A stretch of DNA of 21,817 nt from Bacteroidales bacterium (GTDB lineage: Bacteria; Bacteroidota; Bacteroidia; Bacteroidales; Marinilabiliaceae), in assembly GCA_900766825.1 (NCBI GenBank), contig CAAFWU010000081.1:1-21817 (forward strand), written 5' to 3'. Shown piece after piece: positions 14,871-21,817 of the stretch (its first letter is position 1; each line of letters starts with the position of its first letter). Below the pieces are notes generated by a model, which was not told the origin of the DNA, did no database searches, and saw only the letters and a list, made by a program, of their open reading frames with translations. The position numbers were made by a program, and so were the translations under genes.

Positions 14871-16589
14871 ATGAATATCATACCCAAGCTCTTTGAACTG
14901 TTCAAGGTTTCGGCCGATGCCGACTTGTCAGAAGACGTCAATTTCAAAGTCGCCTTCTCTAATGTTGTGAACCTTATATTGCTGGGGCAGAGCTTGTTGC
15001 TTGGTCTTCACTCACTCTTTATAGAGGATGCACTGCTGGCCTCGGTGAACCTCTTTTTCAGCCTCTTTTTCCTCTCGTACTTTGTGTTGCTCTACGTGGT
15101 GCGGAACTCGCGCTACGTGCGAATGGACTACATTGAGTTTATGGACCGCATAGGCTTCTTTGCCTACTTTATTGTGGCATTTGCCACATGTGCTTGCCAC
15201 AACTTGCTGACCATTAGTCTTTTTGCCTACCCCTTTGTGGCCATAGTGCTTCACGGACGGCGCACGGGCGTGCTGCTGGCACTGGGACAGCTGGCATTGG
15301 TGGAGATATACTACTTTTTCAGCACATTGGTTTTGGGTGTAAACTTTGGCGAGGTGTACACCACACTGGGCGTTATAGGTTTGGCTGTTAGTCAGATGGC
15401 AGCCATATTCATATTCTACGTGGCGGTGCGCTGGCTCTCGGGATTGGTTTACGACAAAAACCGCGAGGTGGCGGCACTGAGCGATGAGTTGAGCCGAAAG
15501 GACGTATTGATAGACCGCCTCTCAATAGGCACAAGCAAACCATTGAACGACATTGCGGACGCATCGAACATATTGGCATCTGAACGATTGAACCCGCTGC
15601 AGACCGAGCTGGTGGGACTCGTACGGTCGTCGTCGATGAACGCGCTGAACAACATACACGCCGTGGCCAAGGCCAAGACCATGAACATACCCATTGTGCC
15701 AGGCGAGCACATACTCTTCAACCTCTACTCGTTGCTATCCAACGTGTTGAAGCTCTACAAACCCTCGGCCGATGGGCTAAAGCATACCTACTCGGTGGGC
15801 AGCAACGTGCCCGAGATGGTTACGGGCAACAGCATACTGACCCGTCAGGTGCTGCTGAACATCATAGACTCGTTCGACAACACCATAGGGTTGAGCCGCG
15901 GCTCGATACGCATCAACGTGTCGAGGCAAGACGTATTTGAGAAAGGTCTGTTTCTGAAGTACGTGATAGAGATGAACGTGGCCACGTCCACCGACCGCCG
16001 CAACGTGACGCTGAACAACGCCAAGATGGTGGAGTTCTTTGAGTTGGGAGTGACCCAACGCATTGTGGAGTCGGAGGGCGGCGTATTTGGCATAAGGAGC
16101 GAGCAGGGCAACGTGATTGTGGAGGTAACCCTACGCTACGCCGAGGCCTCGGCAGCGAGCGACGAAAGCCGAGGAGCAACAACATCGAGTGTTCAGATGA
16201 ACAAAGCATTGCCAATTGGCGAGGCCACACTGCTTGTGCTCACAACCAACGACATACTGTGGGCCCAGATGAGCAGCGCCTTCACACCCTTTGTTAAGAT
16301 GGTGAAGAGGGCACGGTCGGGTCAGGACACCGTATATGCCTTCTCCAACTCGCTAATAGACATGGTATTAGTGGATCTCTCGAGCAACGTGCAGCAGGTG
16401 AGCAACTTGGTTAAGATGATACGAGAGTCGGAGAGTGGCATAGCCCGCAAGGTGCCCGTGCTGGCTCTGGTGGACATTGACAGCGATGCACAAAAGACAA
16501 CTTATAATCAGGCGGGGTTCGACATGGACATCATGCTGCCCTTCGACGAGGAGATTGCTCGGGCGGCTGTTAGCTCCTTCTTTATGTAG
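14871..16589 (+). CDS. Membrane protein related to hybrid histidine kinases, catalytically degenerate
   Basis: 572 residues. Five or six hydrophobic segments fill about 33-188, then a coiled stretch (196-216) leads to a HisKA-like helix. In the H-box the usual S-H-E-L-R-T-P-L aligns with S-I-G-T-S-K-P-L (218-225), so the phospho-acceptor His is Ile219. An ATPase-like region follows (QVLLNIIDSFDNTI, about 326-339), in which the Mg-binding Asn aligns with Ser334. No DxGxG G1 box is present and G2 is replaced by FELGVTQRIVESEGG. The C-terminus (about 450-572) is a receiver-like domain with Asp502 in DMVLVDL, but the conserved Lys is Leu556 in MLPF. It should therefore not autophosphorylate in the usual way. 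It could act as a scaffold or as a sensor through protein contacts. The reading frame is intact and has a promoter box, so it appears selected rather than decaying. Confidence 0.7.
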   Translation: MNIIPKLFELFKVSADADLSEDVNFKVAFSNVVNLILLGQSLLLGLHSLFIEDALLASVNLFFSLFFLSYFVLLYVVRNSRYVRMDYIEFMDRIGFFAYFIVAFATCACHNLLTISLFAYPFVAIVLHGRRTGVLLALGQLALVEIYYFFSTLVLGVNFGEVYTTLGVIGLAVSQMAAIFIFYVAVRWLSGLVYDKNREVAALSDELSRKDVLIDRLSIGTSKPLNDIADASNILASERLNPLQTELVGLVRSSSMNALNNIHAVAKAKTMNIPIVPGEHILFNLYSLLSNVLKLYKPSADGLKHTYSVGSNVPEMVTGNSILTRQVLLNIIDSFDNTIGLSRGSIRINVSRQDVFEKGLFLKYVIEMNVATSTDRRNVTLNNAKMVEFFELGVTQRIVESEGGVFGIRSEQGNVIVEVTLRYAEASAASDESRGATTSSVQMNKALPIGEATLLVLTTNDILWAQMSSAFTPFVKMVKRARSGQDTVYAFSNSLIDMVLVDLSSNVQQVSNLVKMIRESESGIARKVPVLALVDIDSDAQKTTYNQAGFDMDIMLPFDEEIARAAVSSFFM

Positions 16590-16723
16590 ATGCAGATATA
16601 GGAGAAGGGGAGAACGTTGTGTAACGCACGGTGTAATTACGTAATATTAAGATAAAAGAGTGAGCTGAGAGGCTCATTGAGGGCTAACATGGTGAACAAT
16701 TCACAGCCAAACATAAAAAGTGC

Positions 16724-16731
16724 TATCTTTG
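16724..16731 (+). promoter_or_regulatory. Bacteroidota -7 promoter box for cysS
   Basis: tatctttg is a full TAnnTTTG match followed by cacac, the classic Bacteroidota housekeeping form. It lies 28 bp before the cysS ATG, giving a leader of about 20 nt. Confidence 0.65.
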
Positions 16732-16759
16732 CACACCCGTCCCAAATTAACTTAGCCTA

Positions 16760-18250
16760 ATGCAAAACACACTGAAAATATATAATACGCTCTCGAGGCG
16801 TAAGGAGGAGTTCAAACCAATCCACGCAGGCCATGTGGGCATGTACGTATGCGGTCCCACGGTCTACGGCGACGCCCACTTGGGTCATGCACGTCCAGCC
16901 ATAACATTCGACGTGCTGTTCCGCTTGTTGCAAAACATGGGCTATAAGGTGCGCTATGTTCGTAACATTACGGATGTGGGACACTTGGAGCACGATGCCG
17001 ACGAGGGCGAGGACAAGATTGCCAAGAAGGCACGTTTGGAGCAGTTGGAGCCCATGGAAGTGGTGCAATACTACTTGGGTAGGTACCACAAAGCCATGGA
17101 GGCACTGGGCGTTCTGCCCCCCAGCATTGAGCCCCACGCCAGCGGTCACATAATAGAGCAGATTGAGTACGTGAAGAAGATTATGGATGCCGGCTACGCC
17201 TACATAAGCGACGGCTCGGTCTACTTCGATGTGGAGAAATACAACCGCTCGCACCACTATGGCAAGCTCTCGGGTCGCGATTTGGAGAACACACTGGAGA
17301 ACACCCGCACCTTGGACGGGCAGAGCGAGAAGCATAACCCCTTCGACTTTGCGTTGTGGAAAAAGGCTCAGCCAGAGCACATTATGCACTGGCCATCGCC
17401 ATGGAGCGAGGGCTTTCCTGGTTGGCACCTCGAGTGCTCGACCATGGGTACCAAGTACTTGGGCGAGGAGTTTGACATCCACGGTGGCGGCATGGACCTT
17501 ATCTTCCCTCACCACGAGTGCGAGATTGCGCAGAGCACTGCCGCTCTGGGTCACGAGACTGTGCACTACTGGATGCACAACAACATGATAACCATCAATG
17601 GTCAGAAGATGGGCAAGAGCTTGGGCAACTTCATTACTCTGGACGAATTCTTCACTGGCAGCCACAAGAATGCTCAGGGCGAGGAGATGCTGACGCAGGC
17701 CTACACCCCCATGACCATCCGCTTCTTTATACTTCAGGCTCACTACCGCAGCACGGTGGACTTTAGCAACGAAGCCCTACAGGCCGCTGAGAAGGGTTTG
17801 GCCAGAATGCGCGACGCCATGGCCCGCCTGAACAAGCTTACGGCATCGGCCACCACGAGTGTGGATGTGGCAGGGCTGCGCGAGAAGTGCAACGACGCCA
17901 TGATGGACGACCTAAACACCCCAATTGTTATATCGCACCTCTTCGATGCCGCCAAAGCTATAAATACTGTGGCCGACGGCAAAGGCACCATATCGGAAGC
18001 AGACCTTAAGGAGCTGCGCGACGTGTTCAAAACCTATGGCGAAGAGATTATGGGTCTGCGCCTTACCGAGGCCGAGGGCAACAACACCAAGGCCTACGCT
18101 GGGGCCATAGACCTGCTGCTGGAGCTCCGCAGTCAGGCCAAGAAGAACAAAGACTGGGCCACGAGCGACAAGATTCGCAACGAGCTCACAGCCTTGGGCT
18201 TTGTTATTAAGGACACCAAAGATGGTGCCGAATGGTCGCTCGGAAACTAA
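16760..18250 (+). CDS. cysS: Cysteine--tRNA ligase
   Basis: A 496-residue class I aminoacyl-tRNA synthetase that charges tRNA-Cys with cysteine using ATP. The HIGH signature is HLGH at 40-43 and the KMSKS loop is KMGKS at 283-287. Zinc ligands expected from the E. coli enzyme are present: Cys31 (YVCGPT), Cys226 (HLECST), His251 and Glu255 (HHECE). The family fingerprints NITDVGH, WHLECSTMG, HGGGMDLIFPHHE and GKSLGNFIT are all intact, and the length is normal for the family with the C-terminal helical DALR-type domain. It is a housekeeping gene, complete and in frame, with its own promoter box, so this part of the window is core chromosome. Confidence 0.98.
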   Translation: MQNTLKIYNTLSRRKEEFKPIHAGHVGMYVCGPTVYGDAHLGHARPAITFDVLFRLLQNMGYKVRYVRNITDVGHLEHDADEGEDKIAKKARLEQLEPMEVVQYYLGRYHKAMEALGVLPPSIEPHASGHIIEQIEYVKKIMDAGYAYISDGSVYFDVEKYNRSHHYGKLSGRDLENTLENTRTLDGQSEKHNPFDFALWKKAQPEHIMHWPSPWSEGFPGWHLECSTMGTKYLGEEFDIHGGGMDLIFPHHECEIAQSTAALGHETVHYWMHNNMITINGQKMGKSLGNFITLDEFFTGSHKNAQGEEMLTQAYTPMTIRFFILQAHYRSTVDFSNEALQAAEKGLARMRDAMARLNKLTASATTSVDVAGLREKCNDAMMDDLNTPIVISHLFDAAKAINTVADGKGTISEADLKELRDVFKTYGEEIMGLRLTEAEGNNTKAYAGAIDLLLELRSQAKKNKDWATSDKIRNELTALGFVIKDTKDGAEWSLGN

Positions 18251-18306
18251 GATCAATTTAACCTAACATACACTTACCCATCTCCCCACAGTTGGGGCCA
18301 ACGAAA

Positions 18307-19206
18307 ATGCAACCCATCTCCATCATAATCAAAGACATGCTCTATGTCCGCGACTGCGTTATTGTGCCAGGATTAGGAGCCTTCATCACTCGCCGAGTGC
18401 CCTCGCACTACGATGAGCGACGAGGTCTTATGCTCCCCCCACGCAAGGAGGTGGCTTTCAACCCCGACATACGCCACACCGATGGCATGCTGGCCGACAC
18501 CATTGCAGGCCGCGAGGGCGTGGACTATGACATGGCGCAGCGCACCGTTGAGGACTTTGCACAGGAGGTGCGCCAGACAGCCGAAGCTGGGGGAGTGTAT
18601 ATGCTGGCGGAATTGGGCTCTATTGTGAGCATCGACGACCGTCTGGTCTTTGAGCCCGCAAACGGACTTAACGTGTTGCCCGACAGCTATGGTCTGGCTC
18701 CCGTGGCCGCCCAGAGGCTCAAGCCAGCCCTCTTTAGCACACTGGGCAAGGTGTCAGCCCCCGAGGTGCGCAAGGTGGCAGCCTCGGCAGCTGCTGTGGC
18801 CGCCCTGCTGATGATCTCGCCCAAGACCAACGACCCACAGTTTGTGCGAGCCGACTTCACTCAGGTCTTTGAGTTGAGCGGCGCAGCGGGCACAAGCCCC
18901 AAAGAGTCAACCCCACGGGCCGATGAGCGCCCTACGGACATGACCGAGCAGGTGGAGATGGCTCAGCCTATGGCCAACGCCTACTACGTTGTGGTGGCCA
19001 GCTTCCTGACCCAGCGCGAGGCGAATGACTACATAGCCTCGATGAGGGCAAGGGGCGTGACCGACTTGGACGTGCTGGACCTCGATGGCCGATGCCGTGT
19101 GGTGGCCGCATCGTTCGACAACCCCGACAAGGCGCAGAGAGCCACAACGGAGCTACGAGCCCTGCAGGGTTTCGAGAAGGCTTGGGTGCTGCATGTGGGG
19201 GAATAG
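18307..19206 (+). CDS. HU-like/SPOR domain membrane protein
   Basis: I start this at ATG 18307 rather than TTG 18292, because MQPISIIIKDMLYVRDCVIVPGLGAF is the normal opening of this family. That gives 299 residues. The first 125 or so form two HU-like modules of the CCDC81-related bacterial type (VPGLGAFITRRV, LPPRKEVAFNPDIRHTDG, then GGVYMLAELGSI and FEP). One hydrophobic helix (about 157-171) crosses the membrane. A low-complexity linker follows, and a C-terminal SPOR domain (about 225-299, YYVVVASFLTQREAN) should bind denuded peptidoglycan glycan strands. The arrangement puts the HU part inside and SPOR in the periplasm, which suggests a link between cytoplasmic contents and the division-site wall. 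It lies 56 bp after cysS and 35 bp before the DUF4197 gene. Confidence 0.85.
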   Translation: MQPISIIIKDMLYVRDCVIVPGLGAFITRRVPSHYDERRGLMLPPRKEVAFNPDIRHTDGMLADTIAGREGVDYDMAQRTVEDFAQEVRQTAEAGGVYMLAELGSIVSIDDRLVFEPANGLNVLPDSYGLAPVAAQRLKPALFSTLGKVSAPEVRKVAASAAAVAALLMISPKTNDPQFVRADFTQVFELSGAAGTSPKESTPRADERPTDMTEQVEMAQPMANAYYVVVASFLTQREANDYIASMRARGVTDLDVLDLDGRCRVVAASFDNPDKAQRATTELRALQGFEKAWVLHVGE

Positions 19207-19241
19207 TGGAATAAGACGGACAACAATCTTACCCAAAAGAT

Positions 19242-20063
19242 ATGAAACAAATTAAATGCCTCATTAGCAGTGCCAAGAAGAGGACGCTCGTTATGGGCTC
19301 TCTGGCCTTGGTTTCGCTGGCCGTTTGCTCGACCATGCTCACAGGATGCTCAGCCACCAAGAGTTCGAGCACCAGTTTGAGTTCAATAGCCTCGAAGGTT
19401 AAGAACTATAAGAGCTTGAGCCAGACCGACATAGCCAATGGTCTTAAGGAGGCACTTAACATAGGCATAACCAAAGGCATCAGCCAGTTGGGCAGCAACA
19501 ATGGTTTCTACAACGATGCCGCCGCTCGCATAGGGTTGCCAGAGGAGGCCAGTGTGATAACAGAGAACCTATCTAAGCTCTCGGGCGGCGAGAAGTTGGT
19601 GGAGAGCGCCGTTAAGGCCATCAATGCCGCCGCATCGGATGCTGTTACCGAGGCTGTGCCTATCTTCACCTCGGCACTTACCAGCATGAGCATATCGGAC
19701 GCCACCAGCATCCTCAAGGGAGGCTCAACGGCCGCCACCGACTACTTTAAGACCAAGACCAAGGCTCAGCTCAAGAGCCTCTTTAGCAAATACATAGGCA
19801 ACTCGCTGAACAAAAAACTCATTGGCGACACATCGGCCCAATCGGCATGGAGCACCCTAACAACCAACTGGAACAAGGTGGCAACCAGCACAGCGGGCAA
19901 AATTGCGGGTCTGAAGAGCGTGAACACCGACCTTACGGACTACATGGCCGACAAGGCTGTGGACGGCGTCTTCACCAAGATTGGTGAGCAAGAGCAGAAG
20001 ATTCGCACCAACGTGAGCGAGCGCACATCGGACTTGCTAAAGAGGGTCTTTGCAAACCAATAA
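19242..20063 (+). CDS. DUF4197 family lipoprotein
   Basis: A 273-residue lipoprotein. The long basic leader ends in L-T-G-C with Cys36 as the likely lipidation site. Helical DUF4197 sequence follows: LKEALNIGITKGISQLG, NDAAARIGLPEEA, a serine/alanine-rich helix, ATDYFKTKTKAQL and a C-terminal DLTDYMADKAVDGVF, which is the family's most recognisable piece. The function of DUF4197 is unknown. It is thought to be a periplasmic or membrane-attached protein in many Gram-negative bacteria. It is 35 bp downstream of the HU/SPOR gene and 42 bp upstream of a probable outer-membrane protein, suggesting a three-gene envelope operon. Confidence 0.85.
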   Translation: MKQIKCLISSAKKRTLVMGSLALVSLAVCSTMLTGCSATKSSSTSLSSIASKVKNYKSLSQTDIANGLKEALNIGITKGISQLGSNNGFYNDAAARIGLPEEASVITENLSKLSGGEKLVESAVKAINAAASDAVTEAVPIFTSALTSMSISDATSILKGGSTAATDYFKTKTKAQLKSLFSKYIGNSLNKKLIGDTSAQSAWSTLTTNWNKVATSTAGKIAGLKSVNTDLTDYMADKAVDGVFTKIGEQEQKIRTNVSERTSDLLKRVFANQ

Positions 20064-20105
20064 GGTTCTGTAAGTTAGCCAACATAGCACACACACATTG
20101 GTTCA

Positions 20106-21347
20106 ATGAAGCACACAAGAGCAGCCAAACAAAACGAACTGCATAATGCACCCCACACAGCCCCACAGAACGCCAAGAGTCTGTTGGGGCTTAGGGCGTT
20201 GATAGGGGGTGGGCGAAATTTGGAGCTCACAGCCCTTGGGTTTATGGGGCTTATGGCTCTTATGGGCGTGGGGAGCGAGGAGGTTAAGGGTCAGTCGGCC
20301 AACGTTTACAAGATGGTGTGCCAACCAAAGTCCTTTGAATCGGAGGATTGGTTTAGCGTTCACGCCGACGGCACCTTCTTCTTTCAGAACGATGAGTATT
20401 TCACACCCCACGTGGAGGGCTACACGTTGGTGGGCTACATGGTTCGCCCATCGGTGAGCTACGACGTGGTGCCCGACGAGCTTGACCTTACGGCAGGCTT
20501 TCAGGCCTTGCGCTACGCGGGGTTGGACAAGATGCACTACGTGAGGCCCGTTGTGGCAGTGCGGTGGACACCACTACCCTATTTGGCACTTCAGATGGGC
20601 ACGCTGCGAGGTCCCGATAGCCACTGGCACCACGACGCTCTTCAGGACTGCGAAGAGCAGATAACGAGCAAACCTGAGTTTGGTGCTCAGGTGGATTTGG
20701 AGACAAAGGCTTGGGACGCAACGGTATGGCTCAACTGGAGGCAGTTTATTTTCTTGGGAGACACCATTCCCGAGAAGTTCACAGCTGGCATACGTGCCAA
20801 ATTTCATCCTGGCTTCGATGTGGAGAGCCCCTTGGGATTTAGCATGCCCATCACACTTACATTTGACCACATAGGGGGTCAGATAAGCAACTACCCCGAC
20901 ACCATGCAGAGTTTGGCCAACGTGGGTCTGAGTCCTACGCTGCACTACATGAGGGATGGGCGGTTTGTGAAGATGCTCTCGCTATCTGTGCACACCATGC
21001 TTTTTCACACCATGACGGGTTCGGGCGTGCGCCCCTTCGACGATGGGTGGGCAGTGAGCCCTGAGGTGAGAATGAAGGCCAAATATCTGAACGCCGAGGT
21101 GGGCTATTGGCATTCGCAAAACTTCTTTGCTTTGCACGGCAGCCCAATGTATTGGTCGACATCGAATTACGACGCAACAGTTTACGAGAAGGAGCGCGAC
21201 CTGATTACCATGGGAGCGGCCTTTGTGAAAAACATTAGCTATGTGGGAGCCTTTGAACTCAAAGCACGAGGCTTCTATGACATTGGGCTTGGGCAATTTG
21301 ACTACTCGTATGGGATGTCGCTCGTACTCTCGTTGCATCATGACTAA
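20106..21347 (+). CDS. Uncharacterised probable outer-membrane beta-barrel protein
   Basis: I do not recognise a named family. The 413 residues include a hydrophobic segment at about 42-56 (LTALGFMGLMALMGVG) followed by VKGQSA, consistent with signal-peptide cleavage near residue 64. The 40 or so polar residues before it suggest the true start may be downstream of 20106. The mature part alternates short hydrophobic strands rich in aromatic residues (YTLVGYMVRPSVSYDVV, LELKARGFYDIGL-like patterns, final YSYGMSLVLSLHHD), as in Bacteroidota outer-membrane barrels. Family-typical Gly/Tyr turns are frequent and Cys is rare. It closes the operon with the HU/SPOR and DUF4197 genes. A repeat array begins 98 bp after its stop. 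No terminator is evident. Confidence 0.6.
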   Translation: MKHTRAAKQNELHNAPHTAPQNAKSLLGLRALIGGGRNLELTALGFMGLMALMGVGSEEVKGQSANVYKMVCQPKSFESEDWFSVHADGTFFFQNDEYFTPHVEGYTLVGYMVRPSVSYDVVPDELDLTAGFQALRYAGLDKMHYVRPVVAVRWTPLPYLALQMGTLRGPDSHWHHDALQDCEEQITSKPEFGAQVDLETKAWDATVWLNWRQFIFLGDTIPEKFTAGIRAKFHPGFDVESPLGFSMPITLTFDHIGGQISNYPDTMQSLANVGLSPTLHYMRDGRFVKMLSLSVHTMLFHTMTGSGVRPFDDGWAVSPEVRMKAKYLNAEVGYWHSQNFFALHGSPMYWSTSNYDATVYEKERDLITMGAAFVKNISYVGAFELKARGFYDIGLGQFDYSYGMSLVLSLHHD

Positions 21348-21444
21348 GATTTTCAACCAACGAGACCACATCCCCTTTAGGGAAACTGCGGGTGGTGATG
21401 GTAAATTGACTCATTATTTTGAGAATATGCCACTGATGGAGGAG

Positions 21445-21540
21445 TGATGCTCGACTGAAGTGATGCTCGGCAGAAGTCATACCCAACTGGAATCATGCTC
21501 GGCTGGAGTGAGGCTCGATTGGAGTAATGCTCGACTGAAT
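21445..21540. repeat. 16-bp tandem array, first block (six units)
   Basis: Six contiguous degenerate units with consensus tgatgctcg(a/g)ctg(a/g)ag start at 21445, 21461, 21477, 21493, 21509 and 21525. The third unit is most diverged. The array directly abuts repeat copy D. Confidence 0.8.
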
Positions 21541-21542
21541 AC

Positions 21543-21651
21543 TTGAAAGTCGGAGTGCCGAAACCCTGAAAGGGTTTCAGTCTCGTTAGCCCAGGGTAAC
21601 ACCCTGGGTAAAAAAAAGCCCCACCCCTCACAGCTTCCCTGAAGGGGAAGC
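21543..21651 (-). repeat. Multi-hairpin dispersed repeat, copy D (hairpins 4-2)
   Basis: On the + strand: an H4 equivalent aaaccctgaaagggttt (21561-21577), a 12-nt spacer, H3 cccagggtaacaccctggg (21590-21608), a 24-nt spacer with eight A then gccccacccc, and an H2 equivalent gcttccctgaaggggaagc (21633-21651). Read on the minus strand, the order, 12-nt spacer and GGGCTA after H3 match copies A and B. Bases 21543-21621 are identical to copy E. Confidence 0.82.
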
Positions 21652-21655
21652 GGAG

Positions 21656-21736
21656 TGATGGTCGGTAGACAATAATGCTCGGCTTGAGTGATGCTCGACT
21701 GAAGTGATGTTCGGCTGGAGTGATGCTCAGCTGGAT
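21656..21736. repeat. 16-bp tandem array, second block (five units)
   Basis: Five units of the same 16-bp family start at 21656, 21672 (17 bp), 21689, 21705 and 21721, between repeat copies D and E. Confidence 0.78.
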
Positions 21737-21738
21737 AA

Positions 21739-21817
21739 TTGAAAGTCGGAGTGCCGAAACCCTGAAAGGGTTTCAGTCTCGTTAGCCCAGGGTAACACCC
21801 TGGGTAAAAAAAAGCCC
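21739..21817 (-). repeat. Multi-hairpin dispersed repeat, copy E (cut by window end)
   Basis: These 79 bases are identical to 21543-21621 at an offset of 196 bp. They include the H4 equivalent (21757-21773) and H3 (21786-21804). The window ends inside the copy, so more repeats may follow. Confidence 0.85.

Noticed and set aside
21445..21817. CRISPR array
   Set aside because: The 16-bp units are contiguous without unique spacers, and the 79-bp cores are separated by repeated rather than unique sequence. No cas gene is in the window.
1..21817. tRNA or rRNA genes
   Set aside because: I scanned the larger spacers for cloverleaf-like arms and conserved rRNA segments and saw none. This was by eye, so a tRNAscan-SE run would be decisive.

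Overview
The window comes from a Bacteroidota chromosome, most likely a gut- or rumen-type Bacteroidales, possibly Prevotellaceae-like (family-level placement is a guess). The evidence is a SusC/SusD polysaccharide utilisation locus (PUL), lipoprotein signals of the Bacteroidota kind, TAnnTTTG promoter boxes with no clear Shine-Dalgarno sequences, and an HU/SPOR protein typical of the phylum. Every gene I accept is on the + strand.

Layout. (1) 1-1530: the tail of a mobile element or prophage, with a protein cut by the window edge, a DnaC-like ATPase and a small unknown protein. (2) 1531-2576: mostly non-coding, with a long imperfect hairpin, a possible 44-residue protein and a 12-bp tandem repeat. 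(3) 2577-9326: a PUL with a SusC-like transporter, a SusD-like lipoprotein, a GH16 endo-beta-glucanase and a GH43-superfamily lipoprotein. The susC-like and GH16 genes are both broken by an internal deletion that changes frame, so either this PUL is decaying or the assembly has collapsed at two points. (4) 9327-14499: a PL1-type pectate lyase and a GH5 lipoprotein with a BACON domain, each with its own promoter box and terminator and separated by repeat-rich spacers. (5) 14871-18250: a membrane protein that looks like a hybrid histidine kinase stripped of its catalytic residues, then cysS. (6) 18307-21347: a probable operon of an HU/SPOR membrane protein, a DUF4197 lipoprotein and an unrecognised probable outer-membrane protein. 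(7) 21445-21817: a tandem array that runs off the window.

How the genes work together: SusC/SusD would bind and import beta-glucan or galactan-type oligosaccharides. GH16, GH43, GH5 and PL1 point to plant cell-wall material (mixed beta-glucan, galactan side chains, pectin). No PUL regulator lies in the window.

The most unusual signal is a dispersed intergenic repeat in five copies and both orientations (near 9.5, 12.4, 12.7, 21.6 and 21.8 kb). It is a series of up to five short GC-rich hairpins with rigid spacing: always 14 nt between hairpins 1 and 2 and always 12 nt between hairpins 3 and 4. The arm sequences differ between copies in ways that keep pairing. At the right edge a 79-bp block of the same family repeats exactly at a 196-bp interval, interleaved with arrays of a 16-bp unit.
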